Below are positions 1 through 7,190 of a stretch of 34,519 nucleotides of DNA, piece after piece. Location of the stretch: the NCBI GenBank assembly GCA_002422865.1, contig DITN01000037.1:1-34519 (forward strand). The letters are read 5' to 3'. Numbering within the stretch: the stretch's first letter is position 1; the number at the start of each line of letters is the position of its first letter. The DNA is from Bacteroidetes bacterium UBA6183. Its GTDB lineage: Bacteria > Bacteroidota > Bacteroidia > UKL13-3. The notes under the pieces are model-generated. The model did no database searches and had not been told where the DNA came from. It was given only the letters and a program-made list of their open reading frames with translations. Both the position numbers and the translations under genes were made by a program.

Positions 1-1055
1 TTGTTGACACCAAAAAAGAAAACAACTTAATTATCCATTTTACTGAAGCATTACCGGAAAATGTTGAAGCAACTTTTACCGCAACAGTTGATGTAGAAAA
101 ACGCAAATTAACCGAAGCCAACCACAGTGCTACGCACTTATTACACGCGGCTTTACGCAGTGTATTGGGTACACACGTTCAACAAAAAGGTAGTTTGGTA
201 AACAGCGAATATTTACGTTTCGACTTCTCGCATTTTTCGGCCATGACCGCTGAAGAAATTGCAAAAGTAGAACACATCGTTAACCAAAAAATTCGCGAGA
301 ATATTAGTTTGGATGAGCGCAGAAGTGTGCCAATTGCCGAAGCTCAAACTATGGGTGCGATGATGTTGTTTGGCGAAAAATATGGCGAAAGCGTTCGTGT
401 AATTACGTTTGATGAAAACTATAGTCGTGAGTTGTGTGGTGGTACACACGTAAAAGCTACCGGAAATATTGGTGCGTTTAAAATTGTTAGCGAAAGTGCA
501 GTAGCTGCCGGTGTACGCAGGATTGAAGCCATCACATCAAGCGCTGTTGAAGAGTTAACCAACACACAATGGAACTTGGTAAACGAATTAAAACAATTGC
601 TAAGTGCTAAAGATTTAAAAAAATCGGTTGAGCAATTGGTAGCAGATAAAGCTGAATTGTTGAAGAAATTGGAAGTGTTTGAAAACGAAAAAACACTAAC
701 AATTAAGCAAGAGCTAAAAACCAAAATCGTAACAAACCAATCAACCAATCAACTTATTCAACTAATAACAATATCTTCTGCAGAGCAATTGAAAAACCTA
801 TCATTCCAATTAAAAACAGAAGTAGAAAACTTGTTTTGTGTTTTGGGTTGCGAGTTAAATGGCAAGCCAATGCTTAGTGTAATTATCAGCGATAATTTAG
901 TGGCCGATAAAAAATTACACGCAGGAAATATTGTTAAAGATTTGGCCAAGGAAATTCAAGGTGGCGGTGGCGGACAGCCATTTTATGCCACAGCCGGAGG
1001 TAACAACTTAAATGGTTTACAAGCCGCTTTAGAAAAAGCGAAAACCATTATTTAA
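1..1055 (+). CDS. alaS: Alanyl-tRNA synthetase, C-terminal part (5' truncated by window edge)
   Basis: Charges tRNA-Ala with alanine in the cytoplasm and hydrolyses mischarged tRNA. The frame is open from the first bases (codons in phase from position 3), so only the 3' portion is present. The editing domain is recognisable by HSATHLLH (histidine codons at 123 and 135) and by CGGTHVKATG (cysteine codon at 435, histidine at 447); these are the conserved metal-binding positions of the AlaRS/AlaX editing domain. A coiled-coil-like charged stretch follows (about 600-760). The DHHA1-type C-terminal domain then ends in the glycine-rich GGGGGQPFYATAGG near the stop. The aminoacylation domain lies outside the window. 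An in-frame ATG at 165 is internal, not a start. A perfect 12-bp stem terminator follows the stop. Identification is firm. Confidence 0.97.
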   Translation, partial: VDTKKENNLIIHFTEALPENVEATFTATVDVEKRKLTEANHSATHLLHAALRSVLGTHVQQKGSLVNSEYLRFDFSHFSAMTAEEIAKVEHIVNQKIRENISLDERRSVPIAEAQTMGAMMLFGEKYGESVRVITFDENYSRELCGGTHVKATGNIGAFKIVSESAVAAGVRRIEAITSSAVEELTNTQWNLVNELKQLLSAKDLKKSVEQLVADKAELLKKLEVFENEKTLTIKQELKTKIVTNQSTNQLIQLITISSAEQLKNLSFQLKTEVENLFCVLGCELNGKPMLSVIISDNLVADKKLHAGNIVKDLAKEIQGGGGGQPFYATAGGNNLNGLQAALEKAKTII

Positions 1056-1074
1056 CCGATATAAATAAACTGTT

Positions 1075-1116
1075 AAAAGCTGTTTCGTTTATTTAAAATG
1101 AAACAGCTTTTATTTT
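1075..1116 (+). terminator. Intrinsic terminator after alaS
   Basis: A perfect 12-bp inverted repeat, AAAAGCTGTTTC (1075-1086) and GAAACAGCTTTT (1100-1111), encloses a 13-nt loop and runs into a T-rich tail. It sits 20 bp after the alaS stop and just before the next gene. The A-tract on the 5' side means it could also act on the opposite strand. Confidence 0.85.
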
Positions 1117-1122
1117 AATATG

Positions 1123-1130
1123 TAAATTTG
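1123..1130 (+). promoter_or_regulatory. Candidate Bacteroidetes -7 box upstream of the ACBP gene
   Basis: TAAATTTG matches the Bacteroidetes -7 consensus TAnnTTTG exactly. It lies only 4 nt before the ATG at 1135, so any transcript would have almost no leader. No convincing -33 TTTG is visible because the terminator stem occupies that region. The match is exact but the placement is unusual, so this is a tentative call. Confidence 0.35.
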
Positions 1131-1134
1131 AATC

Positions 1135-1389
1135 ATGACATTAGAAGAACAATTTGAAGAAGCATCAAAGCGTGTGCATACCTTAGCGCAACGCCCAAGT
1201 AATGATATTTTATTAGACTTGTATTCGTACCATAAACAAGCATCAGTTGGCGATGTACATGGAGAAAAACCCGGCATGTTCGATTTTATCAATGCCGCAA
1301 AATACAATGCTTGGTCAACCAAAAAAGGATTAACACGCGAACAAGCCATGCAACATTATGTTGATTTGGTGAACAGTTTATTTAAATAA
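1135..1389 (+). CDS. Acyl-CoA-binding protein (ACBP family)
   Basis: Small cytosolic protein of 84 residues, the usual length of a stand-alone ACBP, which binds long-chain acyl-CoA esters and buffers or transports them. The family core is visible: LDLYSYHKQASVGDV (about residues 22-36) matches the LY..YKQA..GD signature, followed by KPGMFDFINAAKYNAW (about 41-56) and a C-terminal helix with the HYVDLVN pattern. The four-helix ACBP fold has no catalytic residues. The ATG at 1135 gives the normal N terminus (MTLEEQFEEAS). It lies between the alaS terminator and a lipoprotein gene 11 bp downstream, so the two could be co-transcribed. The protein has no signal peptide. Confidence 0.93.
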   Translation: MTLEEQFEEASKRVHTLAQRPSNDILLDLYSYHKQASVGDVHGEKPGMFDFINAAKYNAWSTKKGLTREQAMQHYVDLVNSLFK

Positions 1390-1400
1390 AACTTATCGTT

Positions 1401-2159
1401 ATGCATAAAAATAACATTTGGATAATTACCATTTTTGTAGCTGTTTTAGCGGCTTGTGGCGGGACTAAACCTAAACCATCAACCCAAATAAACACAACAG
1501 ACAGAAACACCCGTTTATTGGAAAAAGGCGTGAGTTTTTTTGCTTACGGCCAAGAACCATTTTGGAATTTAGAAGTGTATGATGGTAAAGAAATAAGGTT
1601 TGAAGGCATGAATAAACAATCGTTTGTACATCCTACAGAACGCGAGTTACCAACCGATAGCCAAACTTATTTTTTAACGTACAACACACCAACAGGTAAG
1701 TTTAATTTAATGGTGTTACATCAGCCCTGTACCGATGCCATGAGTGGAGAAAAACATGCTATAAAAGTAGCAGGTTTATACGGAAGCGATACTTTACATG
1801 GTTGTGGTATGAACATTTACGACAAACGTATCAATGGTAAATGGATCATCACAAAAATTAACAACAAAAATGTACCTCAACATTTGGGGGCAAACAATAT
1901 TCCGCAGTTAGAAATTAATGGTGATTTAAACACCATTTCGGGTAGCACAGGTTGCAACCGTTTTAGCGGAAAATTTGTTTTGCGCGGGTATAAAGTACAT
2001 ATGGGTAATTTGGCCACCACCAAAATGGCTTGTACCAATGCCATGGAACCGGCATTTTTAGCTGTGTTTAACAATGTTGATACGTACCAAATAAACAACA
2101 ATACTTTATTGCTCACCAACAAAGAAGGTGTTACCTGCGAATTTAACCAAACCAAATAA
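1401..2159 (+). CDS. META-domain lipoprotein with N-terminal COG3650-like domain
   Basis: Predicted lipoprotein of 252 residues. The N-terminal hydrophobic segment ends in a lipobox (VLAACGG, acylated Cys near residue 19). The first globular part (about 48-140) begins FFAYGQEPFWNLEV and contains HQPCTDAMSG and HGCGMNIY; this resembles the uncharacterised COG3650-type domain often paired with META domains. The second part (about 145-250) is a META/HslJ-like (DUF306) domain with GSTGCNRFSGKF and MACTNAMEPAFL. These domains are often linked to heat-shock or novobiocin-resistance proteins, but no biochemical activity is established. It probably sits in the periplasm or outer membrane. It starts 11 bp after the ACBP gene. 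The two-domain order supports the call; the function stays open. Confidence 0.85.
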   Translation: MHKNNIWIITIFVAVLAACGGTKPKPSTQINTTDRNTRLLEKGVSFFAYGQEPFWNLEVYDGKEIRFEGMNKQSFVHPTERELPTDSQTYFLTYNTPTGKFNLMVLHQPCTDAMSGEKHAIKVAGLYGSDTLHGCGMNIYDKRINGKWIITKINNKNVPQHLGANNIPQLEINGDLNTISGSTGCNRFSGKFVLRGYKVHMGNLATTKMACTNAMEPAFLAVFNNVDTYQINNNTLLLTNKEGVTCEFNQTK

Positions 2160-2203
2160 AACGCAGAAAACCAGTAAATTAAACCTTAAAAACGGGTTGA
2201 TTA

Positions 2204-2240
2204 TTTTGGCGGCTTAAACCAAAATTTATACTTAATTTCG
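2204..2240 (+). promoter_or_regulatory. Candidate promoter of gatB
   Basis: TTTTGG (2204-2209) and TAATTTCG (2233-2240) are spaced like a Bacteroidetes -33/-7 promoter (TTTG and TAnnTTTG), with one mismatch in the -7 box (TTCG for TTTG). The gatB ATG follows 24 bp downstream. The same TAnnTTCG form appears before the gene at 8658, which supports it as a working variant in this organism. Confidence 0.5.
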
Positions 2241-2264
2241 CACCTTATTCAGAATTTAGCATAC

Positions 2265-3722
2265 ATGAGCATTGATTACGATAAATACGAAGCAGTTATA
2301 GGATTAGAGGTGCATGCCCAAATGCTTACCAAAAGTAAAGCATTTTGCAGCGATGCCGTTGAATATGGAGCTTCACCCAACACATTAATTAGTCCGATAA
2401 GTTTAGGTCACCCGGGCACCTTACCGGTACACAATAAAGAAGCTGTAAAAAATGCTGTAAAATTAGGCGTGGCTTGCGGTTGTGACATTGCCGAGCATAA
2501 TTATTATGCACGCAAAAACTACTTTTATGCCGATTTACCTAAAGGTTATCAAATTTCTCAACACAATACGCCTATTTGCGAAAACGGACATATTGATATT
2601 AAACTGAAAGATGGTAGCGAAAAGCGTGTGGAACTAATTCGTATCCACATGGAAGAGGATACCGGAAAAAGCATGCACGATCAAGATGTGTTTGATACCT
2701 TAATTGACTACAACCGTGCAGGAACAGCACTGATAGAAATGGTATCTCACCCTGATATGCGCACTGGTGAAGAAGCTTATCAGTTTTTAACTGAAGTACG
2801 TAAGTTGGTGCGTTATTTAGGCATTTGTGATGGTAACATGGAAGAAGGAAGTATGCGTTGTGATGCGAACGTATCCGTACGCTTACGCGGTGCTCAAGAA
2901 TTTGGTGTAAAGGTTGAAGTAAAAAACATGAACTCGATTCGTAACGTGCAACGTGCAATCGACCATGAGATAAAACGCCAAATTGAAGCCATAGAAAACG
3001 GAGAAAAAATATACCAAGAAACCCGCACTTTCGAAGCTACAAAAGGTATAACTATCGTAATGCGTTCTAAAGAAGGTGCAAGCGATTACCGTTATTTCCC
3101 TGAACCGGATTTACCACCATTACACATTACCCAACATTTTATTGATGAGGTAAAACACTTGATGCCACAGTTGCCAAAAGCGTTGTTTGCCAAGTTTACC
3201 AACGAGTACGGTTTAAGTGAGTATGATGCAGGTGTATTAACCGAAAGCAGAGAAGTGGCCGAATATTTTGAAGCCGTGTTACAACATACCAACAATACCA
3301 AAGCTGCAGCCAATTGGGTAATGGTCCAAGTGAAAGGTTACTTAAACGAAAACGCAATTGACATCAATGATTTTGTTTTAAAGCCGGAGCAAATTGCCGA
3401 AATCATTTTGTTGATTGATGATGGTAAAATCAGTAACTCGGTGGCTACCCAAAAAGTATTTGGCGAGTTGATTAATCAACCCGAAAAAACTGCTTTACAA
3501 ATTGCAGAAGCATTAAACTTGTTACAAGAAAGTAACAGCGATGAATTGCAACAATGGATTGATGCAGCTATTGCTAAATTTCCTGAAAAAGTTACCGAAT
3601 ACAAAGGTGGTAAAGTAAGTTTAGTTGGTTTATTTATGGGCGAGGTAATGAAATTAAGTAAAGGCAAAGCCGACCCTAAAGTAGCCAGCCAAATGGTTAA
3701 AGACACATTGGATAAAGCATAA
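2265..3722 (+). CDS. gatB: Aspartyl/glutamyl-tRNA(Asn/Gln) amidotransferase subunit B
   Basis: Subunit B of GatCAB, which converts Glu-tRNA(Gln) or Asp-tRNA(Asn) to Gln- or Asn-tRNA in the cytoplasm. GatB activates the misacylated tRNA with ATP and receives ammonia from GatA. At 485 residues it is full length. Family signatures are clear: YEAVIGLEVHAQM near the N terminus, SLGHPGTLPVHN, the strongly conserved YARKNYFYADLPKGYQISQ, and the central NRAGTALIEMVSHPDMR. The C-terminal tail (about 340-485) is the helical GatB/YqeY tRNA-binding domain. The ATG at 2265 gives the normal start and follows a plausible promoter. gatA and gatC are not in the window, so the complex is encoded at dispersed loci. 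Confidence 0.98.
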   Translation: MSIDYDKYEAVIGLEVHAQMLTKSKAFCSDAVEYGASPNTLISPISLGHPGTLPVHNKEAVKNAVKLGVACGCDIAEHNYYARKNYFYADLPKGYQISQHNTPICENGHIDIKLKDGSEKRVELIRIHMEEDTGKSMHDQDVFDTLIDYNRAGTALIEMVSHPDMRTGEEAYQFLTEVRKLVRYLGICDGNMEEGSMRCDANVSVRLRGAQEFGVKVEVKNMNSIRNVQRAIDHEIKRQIEAIENGEKIYQETRTFEATKGITIVMRSKEGASDYRYFPEPDLPPLHITQHFIDEVKHLMPQLPKALFAKFTNEYGLSEYDAGVLTESREVAEYFEAVLQHTNNTKAAANWVMVQVKGYLNENAIDINDFVLKPEQIAEIILLIDDGKISNSVATQKVFGELINQPEKTALQIAEALNLLQESNSDELQQWIDAAIAKFPEKVTEYKGGKVSLVGLFMGEVMKLSKGKADPKVASQMVKDTLDKA

Positions 3723-3734
3723 TTACGCGTTTAA

Positions 3735-3767
3735 AAATTGGTTCGGGTTGATGTATAAATTGGTTCG
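3735..3767 (+). repeat. Short direct repeat AAATTGGTTCG, 22-bp period
   Basis: AAATTGGTTCG occurs at 3735-3745 and again at 3757-3767, exactly 22 bp apart (two helical turns). It lies in the gap between gatB and the TlpA-like gene. It could be an operator or a chance duplication; nothing else identifies it. Confidence 0.4.
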
Positions 3768-3786
3768 AACTTTAATACACTTACAC

Positions 3787-4887
3787 ATGAAAAATATTTT
3801 TGTAGCAACCCTCTTATTACTAACCATAGCCTGCGCTAAACCCGAAGAGAAAAAAGGGTTTGTGGTAAAAGGAACAATAACCAACCTAACCGGAACACAA
3901 TTAACCATACAAGAGTTAACACCCAAAGGTTTGGTTTTTATTGATTCGGCAACCGTTGCACCCGATGGCTCGTTTGAGTTTAATGGCAACATCAGCGAAC
4001 GTACTTTTTGTGTGATACAAATGAACAACAGTGCGGCCGTTTTGGTGGTTGATTCGATGGCCGAAATTGTAATGACCATTGATGCCAACAAGCCTGAAGA
4101 ATTTACCATAAAAGGTAGTGGTGAAACGGAGAAACTAAAACAACTACTTAAAGTAAACAACAAATACATGCAATTGGTGCAAGCCATTGAAGGCAAATAC
4201 GCACAATACGGAGATAATATCCCTCCGCTTGCCGTGCAAGAACAAATACGTGGCGAATACGACAGCATTATGAAAGCACGTGAAGTGGAAATGCAACAAA
4301 CAGCTATGCAATTAGAAAACTCGTTGGTACCGTATTTTGCCACCAATTATTTAATGCCACAAGCCAACTTCGATTTTTTAAAACAAGTTGATGCAAAATA
4401 TTATGCCGAGTTTTCTAAAAGTAAATATGCGCAAGAATTACACAAACGCATTGAAGTATTAGGTAAAACAGCCATTGGCAGTGTAGCACCTGATGTGGTA
4501 TTGCAAGATCCGTTTGGTAAAACCATTTCTTTATCAAGCTTGCGTGGCAAAACAGTTTTGGTTGATTTTTGGGCCAGTTGGTGCCGTCCTTGTCGTGAGG
4601 AGAGTCCAAACTTGGTGAAGGCATATAACAAATACAAAACACGTGGATTTGAAGTCTTCAGCGTTTCGTTGGATGACAACAGAGAGGCTTGGCAAAAAGC
4701 CATCAACGATGATAAATTGTTGTGGACGCATGTAAGTGATTTGATGAAATGGAATTCGTCTGTAGTAAACTTATACAACATCGAATCTATTCCGTTTACG
4801 GTTTTGATTGATGCAGATGGAAAAATTATCGCCAAAAATTTACGCGGTAAAGCATTGGATGAAAAACTTGCTGAGATATTGAAATAA
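3787..4887 (+). CDS. TlpA-like thioredoxin-fold lipoprotein with N-terminal DUF4369-like domain
   Basis: Predicted envelope thiol-disulfide oxidoreductase of 366 residues. An in-frame ATG at 3748 would add 13 residues (MMYKLVRTLIHLH). I prefer 3787 because it places a lipoprotein signal at the very N terminus, MKNIFVATLLLLTIACAKP, with the acylated Cys in LTIAC. Residues about 25-125 (KGTITNLTGTQLTIQEL...) look like the DUF4369 domain common in Bacteroidetes thioredoxins. The C-terminal half is a TlpA/AhpC-TSA-like domain with the redox motif WCRPC (Cys266 and Cys269) and the cis-Pro region SIPFTVLIDADG. Family knowledge suggests a role in reducing cytochrome or envelope disulfides; the substrate is unknown. 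A strong terminator follows. Confidence 0.9.
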   Translation: MKNIFVATLLLLTIACAKPEEKKGFVVKGTITNLTGTQLTIQELTPKGLVFIDSATVAPDGSFEFNGNISERTFCVIQMNNSAAVLVVDSMAEIVMTIDANKPEEFTIKGSGETEKLKQLLKVNNKYMQLVQAIEGKYAQYGDNIPPLAVQEQIRGEYDSIMKAREVEMQQTAMQLENSLVPYFATNYLMPQANFDFLKQVDAKYYAEFSKSKYAQELHKRIEVLGKTAIGSVAPDVVLQDPFGKTISLSSLRGKTVLVDFWASWCRPCREESPNLVKAYNKYKTRGFEVFSVSLDDNREAWQKAINDDKLLWTHVSDLMKWNSSVVNLYNIESIPFTVLIDADGKIIAKNLRGKALDEKLAEILK

Positions 4888-4920
4888 TCAACCTCGACAG
4901 CAGTAAAATAAAACACCTAA

Positions 4921-4949
4921 AAGCGCTCAAAATCTTGGGCGCTTTTTTT
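4921..4949 (+). terminator. Intrinsic terminator after the TlpA-like gene
   Basis: AAGCGCTC (4921-4928) pairs with GGGCGCTT (4937-4944) as an 8-bp stem with one G-U pair and an 8-nt loop. A run of seven T residues follows (4943-4949). It is 33 bp after the stop at 4887. Confidence 0.88.
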
Positions 4950-5350
4950 ATGTTTATCGATATTTGGTTTCACACTCAACCACTCCTTGGTTAGTGCTTG
5001 TAGGGTTGGTTTAATCACTCTGAATTTCATTCAGGGCTATGCACGTTTAACCCTTTCAGGGTTGTGAGTTTTATAAAGTCGGGGCGCCCGCAGGTTAACA
5101 ACTTTACTTTTTTCCGTGCAATTCTGCGCGTTCTGCTAACCAAACTTTGCGAAGCAAATCTCTTTACCACCTGAGAACCTCCGTCTAACAGCTTTATCAA
5201 ATCATAAAAAAATCACTCAACTTTACTGACTTTTAATGCGTCTAACGGTTTCACAAACCAAGATTTATATCATACCAAACAATAATAAACCCTAGGGTGG
5301 TTAACATTAACTTAACTTTTGCGTAATATTGAAATTATAAGATAGCACGA
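4950..5350. other. Non-coding gap with small palindromes
   Basis: There is no credible gene here. It contains two small perfect hairpins sharing a TTC loop: CTGAAT-TTC-ATTCAG (5020-5034) and AACCCT-TTC-AGGGTT (5049-5063), about 15 bp apart. A GC-rich GGGCGCCC palindrome follows near 5083. These resemble a worn REP/BIME-type element unrelated in sequence to the array at 10-12 kb. The 3' part (5260-5350) is AT-rich and should contain the promoter of the two-component pair. Confidence 0.5.
5301..5316 (+). promoter_or_regulatory. TTAAC direct repeats upstream of the response regulator
   Basis: Three TTAAC copies lie at 5301-5305, 5307-5311 and 5312-5316. The first and third are 11 bp apart, the repeat period to which PhoB/OmpR-type winged-helix dimers bind. 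The cluster is 35 bp before the ATG at 5351, so autoregulation by the encoded regulator is plausible. No binding data are implied. Confidence 0.35.
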
Positions 5351-6049
5351 ATGTTACAGAAAAATTCAGACATGGAAAACGCGCACAAAATTTTGGTGGT
5401 TGATGATGAAAACGACATCTTGGAATTCATTCAATACAACCTAAAAAAAGAAGGCTATGATGTACATTTAGCGCACAACGGTCAAGAGGCCATTACCATT
5501 GGTAAAAAAATTAAACCTGATCTTATTTTATTGGATGTGATGATGCCGGTAATGGATGGCATTGAAGCATGTAAACAAATTAAATCGGATAGTGACTTCG
5601 ATAAAACATTTGTGGTATTTTTAACTGCACGTGCCGAAGAATACAGCGAGATAGCAGGCTTTAATGCCGGTGCTGACGATTATATTTCTAAACCCATTAA
5701 ACCACGGGTTTTATTAAGTCGCATTAGTGCCATTTTAAGACGTAAAAGCAAAGAAGTTGTTGAACAAAAAATAACAGCCGGAGATATTATTATCGACAGA
5801 GAAACCTTTCTGGTTTATAAAGGCGATGCAAAAATTCAATTGGCACGTAAAGAGTTTGAATTACTTTATCTATTGGCCAGCAAACCCGGCAAGGTTTTTA
5901 CACGTGAGTATATTTTAGAAAAAGTGTGGGGTGACGAGGTGTTGGTAGTAGACAGAACCATTGATGTACACATTCGTAAACTTCGCGAAAAAATTGGTGA
6001 TGATTATATTGGCACAGTAAAAGGTGTTGGGTATAAATTTGAATTATGA
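5351..6049 (+). CDS. OmpR/PhoB-type response regulator
   Basis: Cytoplasmic DNA-binding response regulator, 232 residues from the first ATG (5351). An alternative ATG at 5372 (MENAHKILVVDD) gives 225 residues and is the more family-like N terminus; the sequence does not decide between them. The receiver domain (about 12-130) has the acidic pocket VVDDEND, the phosphoacceptor Asp62 in LILLDVMMPVMDG, the Thr/Ala switch in FLTARAEE and the conserved Lys114 in YISKPIKP. The C-terminal winged helix (about 140-232) ends in the family motif RTIDVHIRKLREKIG...GVGYKFEL. The stop overlaps the kinase start (ATGA at 6046-6049), so the two proteins are translationally coupled partners. It resembles PhoB of phosphate signalling, but no pst or pho gene is nearby to confirm that. 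Confidence 0.93.
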   Translation: MLQKNSDMENAHKILVVDDENDILEFIQYNLKKEGYDVHLAHNGQEAITIGKKIKPDLILLDVMMPVMDGIEACKQIKSDSDFDKTFVVFLTARAEEYSEIAGFNAGADDYISKPIKPRVLLSRISAILRRKSKEVVEQKITAGDIIIDRETFLVYKGDAKIQLARKEFELLYLLASKPGKVFTREYILEKVWGDEVLVVDRTIDVHIRKLREKIGDDYIGTVKGVGYKFEL

Positions 6050-7095
6050 TTAGAAACCCCAAACCGCTTTATATAACCCTTTTTATTGCAGCAGTGCTGT
6101 CGTTTTTGTTGGCATCATCAAACTACATGATGAACAACGATACCAATCAAGCACTTACCATTCTGATACTTACTTTTATAGCCAGTTTCCTGCTGTTTTT
6201 TTACAGCATAGAATATTTTATTTACCGTAAAATAAAACTGATTTACAAAACCATTCACAGTTTAAAAACGCAGAAATACGATGCACAGCTAAGCAAATAC
6301 AGCTTATTAAACGATCCTATTTCTAAAATGAATAAGGAAGTAATAAGCTGGGCACGCGACCAAAAGCAACAAATGGAAGAGCTTAAACGATTGGCTGATT
6401 TCCGTAAAGAGTTTTTAGGTAATGTGAGTCATGAGTTAAAAACACCCATTTTTAACATACAAGGTTACATACATACTTTAATTGATGGCGCTATTGACGA
6501 CCCGGAAGTAAACATCCGATTCTTAAAAAAAGCAGCCAAAAGTGCCGATAGGTTAAGCGACTTAGTAGCTGATTTATTGGCCATATCGCAATTAGAAAGT
6601 GGTGAATTGGTGATGGAAATGGAGCGTTTTGATATGAATGCTTTGGTAAAAGATGTGTACGAGCAATTAGAGGTAAGGGCCAAAGAGCGCGGCATTAGCT
6701 TAATTATTAAAGAAGGTTGTAACAAACCTTTTTGGGTTTATGGAGATAGGTATCGCATTAGGCAGGTGGTTCTAAACTTGGTAAACAACTCTATTAAATA
6801 CGGAAAAGAGTTGGGTACTACTACTGCTGCTTATTATGATATGGACGAAAACATCTTGATTGAAATTGGTGATAATGGGGAAGGAATTTCTCAAGAACAC
6901 CTGCCACGTATTTTCGAACGTTTTTACCGTGTAGATAAAAGCAGGGCCAGAGAAAGTGGCGCAGGTGGCACCGGACTTGGGCTTGCCATTGTTAAACACA
7001 TCATAGAGGCCCACCAACAAACCATCAACGTGCGCAGCACCATCGGACAAGGCACTACCTTTGGCTTTACACTAAAAAAAGGCACCGGAAACTAA
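6046..7095 (+). CDS. PhoR-like membrane sensor histidine kinase
   Basis: Inner-membrane histidine kinase of 349 residues, partner of the overlapping upstream regulator. Two hydrophobic segments (about 8-25 and 37-58) flank a very short periplasmic loop, so there is little extracytoplasmic sensing surface. A linker of about 60 residues leads to the HisKA domain, with phospho-acceptor His129 in FLGNVSHELKTPIF. The ATP-binding domain has the N box NLVNNSIKYG (about 244-253), the G1 box DNGEG (276-280), an F box in RIFERFYRVDKSR and the G2 box GTGLGL (309-314). No PAS or HAMP domain is obvious. The short loop is typical of PhoR-like kinases that sense through other membrane proteins, but the signal is unknown. 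Confidence 0.93.
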   Translation: MIRNPKPLYITLFIAAVLSFLLASSNYMMNNDTNQALTILILTFIASFLLFFYSIEYFIYRKIKLIYKTIHSLKTQKYDAQLSKYSLLNDPISKMNKEVISWARDQKQQMEELKRLADFRKEFLGNVSHELKTPIFNIQGYIHTLIDGAIDDPEVNIRFLKKAAKSADRLSDLVADLLAISQLESGELVMEMERFDMNALVKDVYEQLEVRAKERGISLIIKEGCNKPFWVYGDRYRIRQVVLNLVNNSIKYGKELGTTTAAYYDMDENILIEIGDNGEGISQEHLPRIFERFYRVDKSRARESGAGGTGLGLAIVKHIIEAHQQTINVRSTIGQGTTFGFTLKKGTGN

Positions 7096-7190
7096 ACAAT
7101 TATTGTTCACAAAACATAAAGAACAAACTCATTTCTAGTATTTTATAAGATTATTGTTATTATATTGCTGTTAACTTTAAATCCAGCAAT

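Noticed and set aside
2599..2958. Reverse-strand 119-residue frame within gatB
   Set aside because: Shadow of a highly conserved gene; its composition (His/Tyr/Leu rich) is typical of antisense frames.
3723..4346. Reverse-strand 207-residue frame across the TlpA-like gene
   Set aside because: The forward frame has a lipobox, DUF4369-like region and WCRPC motif. The reverse frame is Ser/Cys/Thr rich and featureless.
4888..5350. tRNA or riboswitch in the gap
   Set aside because: No cloverleaf or T-loop signature and no known riboswitch core can be seen.
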